Of a stretch of DNA of 35,596 nt, positions 9,102 to 17,276 are shown in pieces. Source of the DNA: CBDVBD01 sp965372135 (lineage in GTDB: Bacteria > Electryoneota > RPQS01 > CBDVBD01); assembly GCA_965372135.1 (NCBI GenBank), contig CBDVBD010000014.1, positions 1 through 35,596 of the forward strand, in the 5' to 3' direction. The position numbers and the translations under genes were made by a program. The notes beneath the pieces are model-generated. The model made no database searches. It was not told the DNA's origin and saw only the letters and a program-made list of their open reading frames with translations. Each line of letters opens with the position of its first letter. The first letter of the stretch is position 1.

Positions 9102-9142
9102 TTGACAAAACGGTTGACAAAATCAGGGAAAAATAGTATATT
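9102..9142 (+). promoter_or_regulatory. Strong sigma70-type promoter with duplicated -35 element
   Basis: A consensus -35 TTGACA (9114-9119) and a -10 TATATT (9137-9142) are separated by exactly 17 bases. A second copy of the 9-base string TTGACAAAA lies at 9102-9110, three bases before the copy containing the -35, a 12-base period. The first copy could be an alternative -35 or half of a tandem operator. It precedes the energy-metabolism operon and would start transcription near 9149. Confidence 0.75.
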
Positions 9143-9148
9143 TTAAGA

Positions 9149-9271
9149 TTCGATTTCCAAAGCAATCGACAAAAAGCAGACATCATTTAACTGGAATAAT
9201 AACAAATAATAACAAACTCTGGCTTTGACCCTACCGTGAATGAAAAGCCGTAAGTAGAAAAGGAAACTGTG
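9149..9271 (+). promoter_or_regulatory. Predicted 5' leader of the energy operon
   Basis: About 120 bases between the predicted transcription start and the first start codon. It contains a perfect tandem repeat of AATAATAACA (9195-9204 and 9205-9214) and a possible weak hairpin with arms GGCTTT (9221-9226) and AAAGCC (9244-9249) and a 17-base loop. The ribosome-binding site AAGGA is just before ATG 9272. No known riboswitch consensus was recognised. Confidence 0.35.
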
Positions 9272-10588
9272 ATGGCAGAAACGAAAATAATTATCATGGG
9301 AGCGGCAGGGAGAGATTTTCATAATTTCAATACCGTGTTCCGCAACGATCCCAACGTGAAAGTAGTAGCATTTACCGCCACTCAAATCCCTGATATCGAA
9401 GGAAGAAAGTACCCGCCGGAACTCGCAGGACCCAACTATCCCAACGGAATCGATATCTTCCCCGAGGAGGACTTGGAACGTTTGATCGCAGAACATAATG
9501 TTGATCAGGTTATCTTTGCCTATAGCGATGTTCCTTATGAATACATTATGCATGTGGCTGCCCAGGTCAATGCTGCCGGTGCGGATTTCCGCTTAATCGG
9601 TGCTGAGCCCAGCATGGTCAAATCCACTAAACCGGTTATTGCGGTGTGCGCAGTCCGTACCGGTTCCGGAAAAAGTCAAACCACCCGCCGAGTCGCCGAA
9701 ATACTAACCGAAGCCGGGAAAAAAGTCGTGATTATCCGTCACCCCATGCCCTACGGCGACCTTGTCGCCCAAAAGGTACAACGATTCGCCACTCTCGATG
9801 ACCTGGAAAAGCACCAATGCACTATCGAGGAAATGGAAGAATACGAACCGCACATCAACCGCGGCAATATCGTGTATGCCGGTGTCGATTACGAAGCCAT
9901 CCTGCGGGAAGCCGAAAAGGAAGCCGACATCATCCTGTGGGACGGCGGAAACAACGACACCTCGTTCTATAAACCGGACCTTACTATCACCGTAGCTGAT
10001 CCCTTACGTCCTGGCGATGAAATCACATACTATCCCGGTGAAACTAATCTGCGCTTAGCTGACGTAGTAATCATCAATAAAATCGATTCCGCCGATCCTG
10101 AAGATGTGGATGAAGTCCGTGCCAATACCTTCGATGTTAACCCCAAAGCGATAGTCATGGAAGCCGCATCTCCGGTAGCTGTCGAAGATAATGACATCAT
10201 TCGTGGAAAGAGGGTTTTGGTGGTGGAAGACGGTCCTACGCTGACCCACGGCGAAATGACTTTTGGTGCCGGCATAGTGGCAGCGGAAAAATTCGGTGCC
10301 GCCGACCTGGTGGATCCTAGGGAATTCGCAGTTGGCACCATCGCCGATACTTTCGAGAAATATCCCGATATCGGTATCCTGTTGCCCGCCATGGGCTATG
10401 GAGATCAACAGGTAAAAGACCTGGAAGAGACCATCCGGCGCTGTGATGCCGAACTGGTTATCATCGGCACTCCCATCGACCTGCGGCGGGTAATCACCAT
10501 CGATAAACCGTCGGTACGCGTATTCTATGACTTGCAGGTGATCGGCAAACCCACATTGGAAGATATCCTTAAGCCATTCCTATCATAA
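9272..10588 (+). CDS. Cyclic 2,3-diphosphoglycerate synthase-like P-loop GTPase
   Basis: A 438-residue protein resembling the family named after archaeal cyclic 2,3-diphosphoglycerate synthetase, whose bacterial members are usually annotated simply as GTPases. An N-terminal Rossmann-like domain (about 1-120, starting KIIIMGAAGRDFHNFN) precedes a P-loop domain. That domain has RTGSGKSQTTR (G131-K134-S135), a family-typical WDGGNND (223-229) and the guanine-specificity motif NKID (269-272). ATG 9272 is chosen over GTG 9269 because AAGGA sits better before it. It opens the nine-gene operon and lies 18 bases before carbamate kinase. In archaea the enzyme closes 2,3-diphosphoglycerate with ATP; whether the bacterial form does so is unknown, and the tight link to carbamate kinase suggests a different phosphorylated substrate. 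Family good, function open. Confidence 0.82.
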   Translation: MAETKIIIMGAAGRDFHNFNTVFRNDPNVKVVAFTATQIPDIEGRKYPPELAGPNYPNGIDIFPEEDLERLIAEHNVDQVIFAYSDVPYEYIMHVAAQVNAAGADFRLIGAEPSMVKSTKPVIAVCAVRTGSGKSQTTRRVAEILTEAGKKVVIIRHPMPYGDLVAQKVQRFATLDDLEKHQCTIEEMEEYEPHINRGNIVYAGVDYEAILREAEKEADIILWDGGNNDTSFYKPDLTITVADPLRPGDEITYYPGETNLRLADVVIINKIDSADPEDVDEVRANTFDVNPKAIVMEAASPVAVEDNDIIRGKRVLVVEDGPTLTHGEMTFGAGIVAAEKFGAADLVDPREFAVGTIADTFEKYPDIGILLPAMGYGDQQVKDLEETIRRCDAELVIIGTPIDLRRVITIDKPSVRVFYDLQVIGKPTLEDILKPFLS

Positions 10589-10606
10589 TAAACAACTTGA
10601 ATCACC

Positions 10607-11563
10607 ATGCCGGAACAGTCACTCAAGACAGCCGTGATAGCCATCGGGGGCAATGCCATTTCGTGCCCTGACGAACCAGATACTATTCCCAATCAGTTCC
10701 TCCACACTCGTCAGTCATTATCCGGCATTATCGAATTAATCAGGCACGGCTACAATGTAGTGATTACTCACGGCAATGGTCCCCAGGTCGGCAACGCCTT
10801 GTTAAGAGTCGAGCTTGCTCGTGGTCGAGCGCCCATCCTTCCCCTCGGAATCTGTGTGGCTGACATCCAGGGTGGCATGGGATATATGATCGAACAGAGC
10901 CTGCAGAACGGCTTGATCAAAGCAGGCATTGACCGCGAAGTAATTACTATCATCACCCAGGTTGTCGTTGACCGTCACGATCCCTCATTGGCAAACCCAT
11001 CCAAATATATCGGGCAATTCTATAGCCATGAAGATGCTAAACGTATGGAGAAGGAATCCGGATGGATTGTAAAGAAAGACGGTAATAGAGGATGGCGGAG
11101 GGTGGTGGGTTCCCCTCACCCCAAAACCATCATCAATGGTAAAACCATTCGACGATTGGTGGATAATAAGGTGATAGTCATCGCCGCTGGTGGTGGTGGA
11201 ATTCCCGTGTATGTTGAATCTGATTACACTTACGAGGGAATCGACGCCGTGATTGACAAGGATTGGGCATCAGCGGTGCTGGCAAAGGAAATCGGTGCCG
11301 ATCAACTGATATTCCTTACGGAACCCCCAAAAGTATTCCTGAACTTCGGCACGGAACACCAGACACCAATAGACCGGATGACGCTGACACAAGCAAAACA
11401 ATATCTTAAAGAAGGACACTTCCCGCCCGGCAGCATGGGTCCTAAAATCGAAAGCGCGATTGATTTCCTGGAACAGGGGGGGCATCGCGCCTTAGTAGCT
11501 ACAATCCCAGAGGTAATTGATGCCATGCGCGGTAACGCCGGAACGGAAATCGTACCTGACTGA
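10607..11563 (+). CDS. arcC: Carbamate kinase
   Basis: Forms ATP from carbamoyl phosphate and ADP (reversible), releasing carbamate, which decays to ammonia and CO2. The amino-acid-kinase fold is evident: AVIAIGGNAI at the N-terminus, THGNGPQVGNALLR, then VIAAGGGGIPV, DKDWASAVLA and a C-terminal GSMGPKIESAIDFLE. The 318 residues match the family. No clear Shine-Dalgarno precedes ATG 10607. The usual arginine deiminase partners (arcA, arcB) are absent nearby, and no carbamoyltransferase is in the window, so the source of carbamoyl phosphate is elsewhere or different. Confidence 0.95.
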   Translation: MPEQSLKTAVIAIGGNAISCPDEPDTIPNQFLHTRQSLSGIIELIRHGYNVVITHGNGPQVGNALLRVELARGRAPILPLGICVADIQGGMGYMIEQSLQNGLIKAGIDREVITIITQVVVDRHDPSLANPSKYIGQFYSHEDAKRMEKESGWIVKKDGNRGWRRVVGSPHPKTIINGKTIRRLVDNKVIVIAAGGGGIPVYVESDYTYEGIDAVIDKDWASAVLAKEIGADQLIFLTEPPKVFLNFGTEHQTPIDRMTLTQAKQYLKEGHFPPGSMGPKIESAIDFLEQGGHRALVATIPEVIDAMRGNAGTEIVPD

Positions 11564-11598
11564 TAAACTAACCGAAATCCTTGCAGCAAGGAGCCTAA

Positions 11599-12756
11599 AT
11601 GAAAATCCATGAATACCAGGCAAAGGAGTTACTGAGTGAATTCGGAGTGCGAGTACCTCAAGGGCGTGTCGCATTCACGGTGGATGAAGCCTACGAAATC
11701 GCCAAAGAACTTGGTGGTACCGTGGTTGTGAAAGCCCAAATCCACGCCGGCGGTCGAGGCAAGGGCGGCGGTGTCAAATTAGCAAAAAACCCTGAAGAAG
11801 CCAAGGAGCTGGCTAATCAAATATTGGGCATGACTTTGGTTACCCATCAAACCGGCCCTGAAGGCAAAGAAGTCAAACGCCTCTTGGTCGAAGAGGGGAT
11901 GGACATCGCACGTGAACTGTATGTTGGTATCGTCCTGGATCGCCAAACCGGACGGGATGTATTCATGGTCTCCACCGAAGGTGGCATGGAGATTGAAAAG
12001 GTAGCTGCTGAAACCCCGGAAAAAATTGTTAAGGTGATGATCGATCCCGCCGTCGGCTTACAATCCTATCAAGCCCGGAAAATGGCGTTCGCCTTAGGTT
12101 TAACCGGCGATCAGATCAAACACGCCGTTAAATTCTTAATGAGTTTGTACCATGCCTACCATCAAAAAGACGCATCCTTAGCCGAAATAAATCCATTGGT
12201 GATTACCGGCTCCGGCGAAGTGGTCGCCTTGGATGCCAAAATAAATTTCGACGATAATGCCCTGTTTCGCCACAAGGATGTGGTAGAAATGCGCGACTTC
12301 GATGAGGAAAACCCTGCTGAAATCGAAGCATCCAAATATAACCTGAACTACATCAAACTGGACGGCAAAGTCGGCTGCATGGTCAACGGTGCCGGATTAG
12401 CCATGGCAACTATGGATATCATCAAATTATCCGGCGGCGAACCAGCCAATTTCCTGGATGTGGGCGGAGCGGCATCCGCTGAAACCGTCGCCAACGGATT
12501 CCGGATCGTCCTGTCCGATCCCAATGTCAAATCGGTACTAATCAACATCTTCGGCGGTATCGTACGGTGCGACCGTATCGCTCAGGGTGTCATTGATGCC
12601 ATCACTGATGCCAAAGTGGATGTACCGGTGGTGGTGCGGTTGGAAGGTACCAACGCCGATATCGCAGCCAAACTCCTCGAGGAATCCCCCCTGGAATTCC
12701 GGGTGGCCTCCAATTTCCAAGAAGCCGCCGAAATGGCAGTCGCCGCTGCCGGATAA
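11599..12756 (+). CDS. sucC: Succinyl-CoA ligase (ADP-forming) subunit beta
   Basis: Nucleotide-binding subunit of succinyl-CoA synthetase, which couples succinyl-CoA cleavage to ATP or GTP formation. The start MKIHEYQAKELLSEFGVRVP is typical, followed by the ATP-grasp region with KAQIHAGGRGKGGGVKLAKN, and by AEINPLV. The CoA-ligase domain carries NGAGLAMATMD, NFLDVGGAA and INIFGGIVRCD. The length of 385 is standard. A good ribosome-binding site (AAGGAG) precedes ATG 11599. sucD follows after 52 bases. Confidence 0.97.
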   Translation: MKIHEYQAKELLSEFGVRVPQGRVAFTVDEAYEIAKELGGTVVVKAQIHAGGRGKGGGVKLAKNPEEAKELANQILGMTLVTHQTGPEGKEVKRLLVEEGMDIARELYVGIVLDRQTGRDVFMVSTEGGMEIEKVAAETPEKIVKVMIDPAVGLQSYQARKMAFALGLTGDQIKHAVKFLMSLYHAYHQKDASLAEINPLVITGSGEVVALDAKINFDDNALFRHKDVVEMRDFDEENPAEIEASKYNLNYIKLDGKVGCMVNGAGLAMATMDIIKLSGGEPANFLDVGGAASAETVANGFRIVLSDPNVKSVLINIFGGIVRCDRIAQGVIDAITDAKVDVPVVVRLEGTNADIAAKLLEESPLEFRVASNFQEAAEMAVAAAG

Positions 12757-12808
12757 GCAATCGTTATTGGATTGGATACAAGGAGTCGAAAATCTTATAG
12801 AGGACAAC

Positions 12809-13678
12809 ATGAGCATCTTAGTTAATCAAAATACAAAACTGGTAGTACAAGGAATCACCGGGGGAGAAGGCACTTTCCATACTGAAAAAATGTTGGAATA
12901 CGGCACCGCAGTCGTTGCCGGAGTCACTCCGGGAAAAGGCGGCACCCCCCATTTGGGCGTTCCGGTATATAATACTGTGGAAGACGCGGTAAAACAACAG
13001 GGAGCTAATACTTCCTGTATTTTCGTACCACCACCATTCGCTGCCGACGCCGTATTGGAATCCTTAGACGCCGGAATCGATGTGATAGTATGCATCACCG
13101 AAGGCATTCCCACCCAGGATATGGTGAAAGTATATGACTGCTTGAAAACCACCACTTGCCGCTTAGTTGGTCCCAACTGCCCTGGCGTGATATCACCAGG
13201 GCTCTCGAAGGTCGGAATTATGCCCGCATTCAAGCATAAAGGACCGGTGGGTTTGATTTCACGATCCGGAACCTTAACCTATGAAGCGGTCAAACAATGC
13301 AGCGACGCCGGCTATGGACAATCAACCTGCATTGGTATCGGCGGTGACCCCGTGATCGGATCGACTTTCGTTGACCTGCTGAAGTTATTCAAGGACGACC
13401 CCGAAACCGAGGCAATCGTACTGATCGGCGAAATCGGAGGCAGTGCGGAAGAAACTGCCGCTGCCTACATCTGGGAAAATCTTGACAAGCCGGTGGTTGC
13501 CTTTATCGCAGGAAAAACTGCCCCTCCCGGGCGCCGCATGGGGCATGCCGGTGCCATCATCGCCGGCGGCAAAGGTACCGCCCCTGAGAAAATGGCAACC
13601 TTGCGCGAAGCCGGTGTCATCGTATGCGACAGTCCCGCCGACATCGGCATAAACATCGCTAAAGCATTATCTAAATAA
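12809..13678 (+). CDS. sucD: Succinyl-CoA ligase (ADP-forming) subunit alpha
   Basis: CoA-binding subunit carrying the transiently phosphorylated histidine. The start MSILVNQNTKLVVQGITGGEG is a family hallmark, ATG 12809 is preceded by AGAGGA, and the 289-residue length is standard. The CoA Rossmann region includes GVTPGKGG; GPNCPGVI and GLISRSGTLTYE follow; the active histidine is in MGHAGAIIAGGKGTA at H246, the same position as in the E. coli enzyme as I recall it. With sucC it forms the alpha-beta enzyme. Besides its TCA role it can serve as an acyl-CoA-to-ATP device in fermentation. Confidence 0.97.
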   Translation: MSILVNQNTKLVVQGITGGEGTFHTEKMLEYGTAVVAGVTPGKGGTPHLGVPVYNTVEDAVKQQGANTSCIFVPPPFAADAVLESLDAGIDVIVCITEGIPTQDMVKVYDCLKTTTCRLVGPNCPGVISPGLSKVGIMPAFKHKGPVGLISRSGTLTYEAVKQCSDAGYGQSTCIGIGGDPVIGSTFVDLLKLFKDDPETEAIVLIGEIGGSAEETAAAYIWENLDKPVVAFIAGKTAPPGRRMGHAGAIIAGGKGTAPEKMATLREAGVIVCDSPADIGINIAKALSK

Positions 13679-13755
13679 TATTGATGTACATCACGTAGGT
13701 GCTGATTTATCGTATCCTATGTCATGGTCAAAGTGAATCACTTACAAGGACCCCC

Positions 13756-14178
13756 ATGAAAGAACGTACGCTCTGCATCATAAAACCCGAATCCGTTGAA
13801 AAGGGTAACATCGGAAACATCTTAATTCGGATCGAAAAGGAAAACTTCGACATCACCGCCATGAAAATGCTGCACTTAACCCATGATCAGGCGGGTGAAT
13901 TCTATGCCGTACACAAGGAACGCCCATTCTACAATGCCCTGCTGGAGTATATTACATCCGGTCCGGTAGTGGTAGTGCGCCTGGAGCGGGATAAAGCGGT
14001 GGATAAATGGCGGGAAGTAATCGGATCCACAGACCCCAAAAACGCAGCCCCTGGTACCATCCGTGCCCTATATGGTGAATCGATCGAGAAAAATGCAGTG
14101 CATGGATCGGATTCAGTAGAAAACGGACGCATCGAAACCGACTTCTTTTTCCCCTTGGAAGCACCATACTCTTTCTGA
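13756..14178 (+). CDS. ndk: Nucleoside diphosphate kinase
   Basis: Transfers the gamma phosphate between nucleoside tri- and diphosphates through a phosphohistidine. MKERTLCIIKPESVEKGNIG is the classic N-terminus, and the catalytic H116 lies in NAVHGSDSVENG. ATG 13756 (preceded by AAGGA) gives the normal 140 residues; an upstream start would add 19 atypical residues. Its position between sucCD and the acyl-CoA/acetate genes fits its known partnership with succinyl-CoA synthetase in balancing ATP and GTP pools. The 77-base gap upstream shows no convincing promoter. Confidence 0.96.
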   Translation: MKERTLCIIKPESVEKGNIGNILIRIEKENFDITAMKMLHLTHDQAGEFYAVHKERPFYNALLEYITSGPVVVVRLERDKAVDKWREVIGSTDPKNAAPGTIRALYGESIEKNAVHGSDSVENGRIETDFFFPLEAPYSF

Positions 14179-14202
14179 ACTTGAATTAATGATAACAGTG
14201 TT

Positions 14203-15162
14203 GTGAAAACGACTGATAACAATAATACAACCGAACGTATGGAAGACATACTTCCTAAATCTTCCCAAACTAAATCATCAGGCGGTGGAGCCGTGGAACA
14301 AGTTGCCGTGGTCGGGGTCGGAACCATGGGACAGGGGATTGCGCAGATCATCGCCCAACAAGGCATCAATGTCCTACTCTTCGACAAAGACCGGAAATCT
14401 CTGGATCGGGCAATCACCGAAATCGAAGATACCCTGGACCGTGAAATCGAGCGTTGGGGATTAACCGAAAACGACAAACGAGCCATCTTGTCCCGGTTGC
14501 AGGATGTAGAAGATTGGGACAGACTTAAGGATGTTGATATCGTCATCGAAGCAATCCCCGACGTCCTCGATCTGAAACGCAGCCTATTCGCAGATTTCGA
14601 CAGTCGCTGTTCCCCGGAAACTATATTAATATCCAACACATCGACCCTGTCACTAACCGAAATCGCCGAAGCGACAAACCGCCAGGATAAGGTCATCGGG
14701 ATGCACTTCCTGAACCCGGTACCCAAGACCCCGTTAGTGGAAATCGTGCGTGCCCTGAAAACCTCCGATGACACCTTCCAATACACTAAAACTTTCGCCG
14801 AACGACTGGGCAAGACGGTGGTCGAGGTATATGAATATCCCGGATACGTCACCACCCGAGTGATACTTCCCATGCTAAATGAAGCCATGCACGTACTGAT
14901 GGAAGGCGTGGCATCCGCGGAAGGTATTGATACCGCCATGAAACTGGGGTACGGCTTCGATGTCGGACCACTGGCTTTAGCGGATATGATGGGACTCGAC
15001 GAGGTCATGGTATGGATGGAGTCCCTATTCAAGGAATTGGGCGACTTGAAATATCGACCCTGTCCCTTGCTTAGAAAAATGGTGCGAGCCGGGCACCTCG
15101 GACGGAAATCCGGTCAGGGATTCTTTACATACAACGATTCCGGAAAGATGCTTCCCCCATGA
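14203..15162 (+). CDS. 3-hydroxyacyl-CoA (3-hydroxybutyryl-CoA) dehydrogenase
   Basis: NAD-dependent oxidation or reduction at C3 of 3-hydroxyacyl-CoA, as in beta-oxidation or butyrate-type fermentation. The Rossmann motif is VVGVGTMGQGIAQIIAQQG, followed by SNTSTLSLTEIA and the catalytic HFLNPVP, with a C-terminal domain ending GRKSGQGFFTY. Starting at GTG 14203 gives 319 residues with a polar, Ser/Gly-rich 30-residue extension. GTG 14293 would give 289 residues, closer to the usual Hbd length, and ATG 14239 is also possible. None has a strong ribosome-binding site. The stop overlaps the ackA start by 4 bases. Close to Hbd/FadB2; chain-length preference unknown. Confidence 0.9.
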   Translation: MKTTDNNNTTERMEDILPKSSQTKSSGGGAVEQVAVVGVGTMGQGIAQIIAQQGINVLLFDKDRKSLDRAITEIEDTLDREIERWGLTENDKRAILSRLQDVEDWDRLKDVDIVIEAIPDVLDLKRSLFADFDSRCSPETILISNTSTLSLTEIAEATNRQDKVIGMHFLNPVPKTPLVEIVRALKTSDDTFQYTKTFAERLGKTVVEVYEYPGYVTTRVILPMLNEAMHVLMEGVASAEGIDTAMKLGYGFDVGPLALADMMGLDEVMVWMESLFKELGDLKYRPCPLLRKMVRAGHLGRKSGQGFFTYNDSGKMLPP

Positions 15163-16358
15163 AAATTCTGGTATTAAATTCCGGAAGCTCTTCCGTCAAA
15201 TACCAGTGCATCGATTCCGACAACCAGCAAACCTTAGCGCAGGGTCAAATCGAACGCATCGGTATGAGGGGCGCTATTTTGACCCATATGCGTTACGATG
15301 GCGACCAGGTGAAAACGGTGGGCGAAATCCCCGATCACCAATTGGCGATCGAATATATCCTTGCAATCCTGTTGTCCGCAAACCATGGCGTGATTAAAGA
15401 CCAATCGGAAATCAATGCCGTGGGGCACAGGGTGGTACACGGTGGCGAGGATTTCCGGGAATCGGCTATCATCACCCCGGAAATTATGGCGAAACTGGAA
15501 CAATGTATCGAATTGGCGCCATTGCATAATCCCCACAATATCAAGGGAATAAAAGCCTGCCAGGCACAGCTGCCTGCTGTGCCTCAGGTTGCGGTATTCG
15601 ACACCGCATTCCATAGCGCTATGCCCCGCCATGCTTACTTGTATGGCTTGCCCTACGTACTGTACTCCCGGTACAGCATCCGTCGCTACGGCTTCCATGG
15701 TACCAGCCATTACTACGTATCAAAAAGGGCTGCCGAACAGCTGGGAAAACCCATCGAGGAATTGAAAATTATCACCTGCCACCTGGGCAATGGATGCAGC
15801 ATCGCAGCGGTTAAACTCGGCGTATCGGTGGACACATCCATGGGCTTCACCCCCACCGAAGGGTTGCTGATGGGCACCCGTTCCGGTGATCTGGACCCAG
15901 CCGCGGTGTTACACATCATGGGGCGTGAGGGACTGAGCCTGGGCGAAACCAATGCCATGCTCAATAAACATAGCGGGTTGCTGGGAATTTCCGGTGTATC
16001 CAGCGACATGCGGGACATCTTAGCAGAGAAAGAAAAAGGTAATGAGCAAGCTAAAACCGCCTTCGATATCTTCTGCTACCGCCTGAAAAAGTACATCTGT
16101 GCCTATGCCGGAGCCATGGGTGGGGTGGATGCTGTGGTATTCACTGGTGGTATTGGTGAGCACTCCCCGGAAGTCAGAAATGTTGCATCAAGCGATCTGG
16201 AATTTCTGGGAATCGTTATCGACCCGGATAAGAATAACGACACATCCAACCGTGAACGCGCGATACACTCCGGAAACGTCAGTGTCCTGGTGATCCCCAC
16301 CAACGAAGAACTGGTCATCGCCCAAGATACCGTACGGTTGGTGAAGGAACTTAATTGA
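15159..16358 (+). CDS. ackA: Acetate kinase
   Basis: Makes ATP and acetate from acetyl phosphate. All main motifs are present: ILVLNSGSSSVKYQ with N7, GHRVVHGGEDF, RRYGFHGTSHYYV, HLGNGCSIAAV, the long DTSMGFTPTEGLLMGTRSGD stretch and VFTGGIGEHSPEVR. The 399-residue length is standard. It is translationally coupled (ATGA) to the dehydrogenase. No phosphotransacetylase gene lies beside it or anywhere in the window, although pta commonly neighbours ackA. Confidence 0.97.
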   Translation: MKILVLNSGSSSVKYQCIDSDNQQTLAQGQIERIGMRGAILTHMRYDGDQVKTVGEIPDHQLAIEYILAILLSANHGVIKDQSEINAVGHRVVHGGEDFRESAIITPEIMAKLEQCIELAPLHNPHNIKGIKACQAQLPAVPQVAVFDTAFHSAMPRHAYLYGLPYVLYSRYSIRRYGFHGTSHYYVSKRAAEQLGKPIEELKIITCHLGNGCSIAAVKLGVSVDTSMGFTPTEGLLMGTRSGDLDPAAVLHIMGREGLSLGETNAMLNKHSGLLGISGVSSDMRDILAEKEKGNEQAKTAFDIFCYRLKKYICAYAGAMGGVDAVVFTGGIGEHSPEVRNVASSDLEFLGIVIDPDKNNDTSNRERAIHSGNVSVLVIPTNEELVIAQDTVRLVKELN

Positions 16359-16412
16359 TTGTAGTTACATTTAGAATATAGAGACTGAGACGATACACTG
16401 AAAGGTAACCAG

Positions 16413-17276
16413 ATGAATCGGATCCTGGAAAAATTCGAATTAACTGAAGGCGTTGCTCAATTAGTGGTGGACGCCCCGCGAATCGCCCGAAAAAGAAAAG
16501 CCGGGCAGTTCGTGGTAGTGAAAATCCATGAACAAGGAGAACGCATACCACTGACCATCGCAGATGCTGATCCTGAAAAAGGAACCATCACTTTGATATT
16601 CCAGGTAGTGGGTAAATCAACTGATGAAATGAGCAAACTACCGGTCGGGTATGAAATCATGGACCTGGTCGGACCCTTAGGCAAACCAACCCACGTCGAG
16701 AAATTCGGAACCGTATTGTGTGTGGGTGGTGGAATCGGTGTCGCTCCGGTACATCCCATTGCCTGCGCCATGAAAGACGTCGGTAATCACGTTATTGGGA
16801 TTATTGGTGCGCGCACCAAAGGCTTGCTAATCATGGAAGACATGATGAAAAAAGCCACCAGTGAGCTGCTGATTTCCACTGATGACGGCAGCTACGGATA
16901 CCACGGCTTTGTTACCGGTGTACTGGAGCAAGTACATGCCCGCGGTAACCCCATCGACCTGGTGGTTGCTATCGGACCGGTTCCCATGATGAGTAACTTA
17001 TGCAAACTTACCAAGGAACTTAATCTGAAAACCCTGGTATCATTAAACCCCATCATGGTGGACGGCACTGGAATGTGTGGTGCCTGTCGGGTTACGGTAG
17101 GCGGAAAAACCCAATTCGTATGTGTGGACGGACCCGAATTCGACGGTCATGAAGTGGATTTCGTGGAATTAACCAAACGTCAGCGAGCCTACTTACCTCA
17201 GGAAAGAGAATCCTGGGACAAATTCAAGGAAAAACACGAATGCCGCGGGAAGGAGGTTGCTGCCAATGGCTCGTGA
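16413..17276 (+). CDS. nfnA: NfnA-type ferredoxin-NAD(P)H oxidoreductase subunit (FAD, [2Fe-2S])
   Basis: Small subunit of the NfnAB / SudBA complex, which links NADH, NADPH and reduced ferredoxin by flavin-based electron bifurcation. An FAD-binding barrel with RIPLTIAD comes first, then an NAD-binding region (GTVLCVGGGIGVAPVHP). Near the C-terminus lies a [2Fe-2S] site with MCGACRVTVGGKTQFVC (C222, C225, C237). The 287 residues match the family. Weak AAGGT precedes ATG 16413. It overlaps nfnB by 11 bases. A sulfide dehydrogenase or dihydroorotate dehydrogenase PyrK-like role is the alternative; the partner gene favours NfnA. Confidence 0.9.
   Translation: MNRILEKFELTEGVAQLVVDAPRIARKRKAGQFVVVKIHEQGERIPLTIADADPEKGTITLIFQVVGKSTDEMSKLPVGYEIMDLVGPLGKPTHVEKFGTVLCVGGGIGVAPVHPIACAMKDVGNHVIGIIGARTKGLLIMEDMMKKATSELLISTDDGSYGYHGFVTGVLEQVHARGNPIDLVVAIGPVPMMSNLCKLTKELNLKTLVSLNPIMVDGTGMCGACRVTVGGKTQFVCVDGPEFDGHEVDFVELTKRQRAYLPQERESWDKFKEKHECRGKEVAANGS

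Noticed and set aside
9195..9214. Possible start of a CRISPR-like or satellite repeat
   Set aside because: Only two copies of a 10-base unit with no spacers; no cas genes in the window.
10607..11563. Arginine deiminase pathway locus
   Set aside because: Only carbamate kinase is present; arcA, arcB and an arginine/ornithine antiporter are absent from the flanks.
13929..15032. Long (367-codon) open frame on the minus strand
   Set aside because: It lies wholly antisense to ndk and the hydroxyacyl-CoA dehydrogenase, both with complete family motifs, and its translation is Ser/Arg-rich with no recognisable domain.
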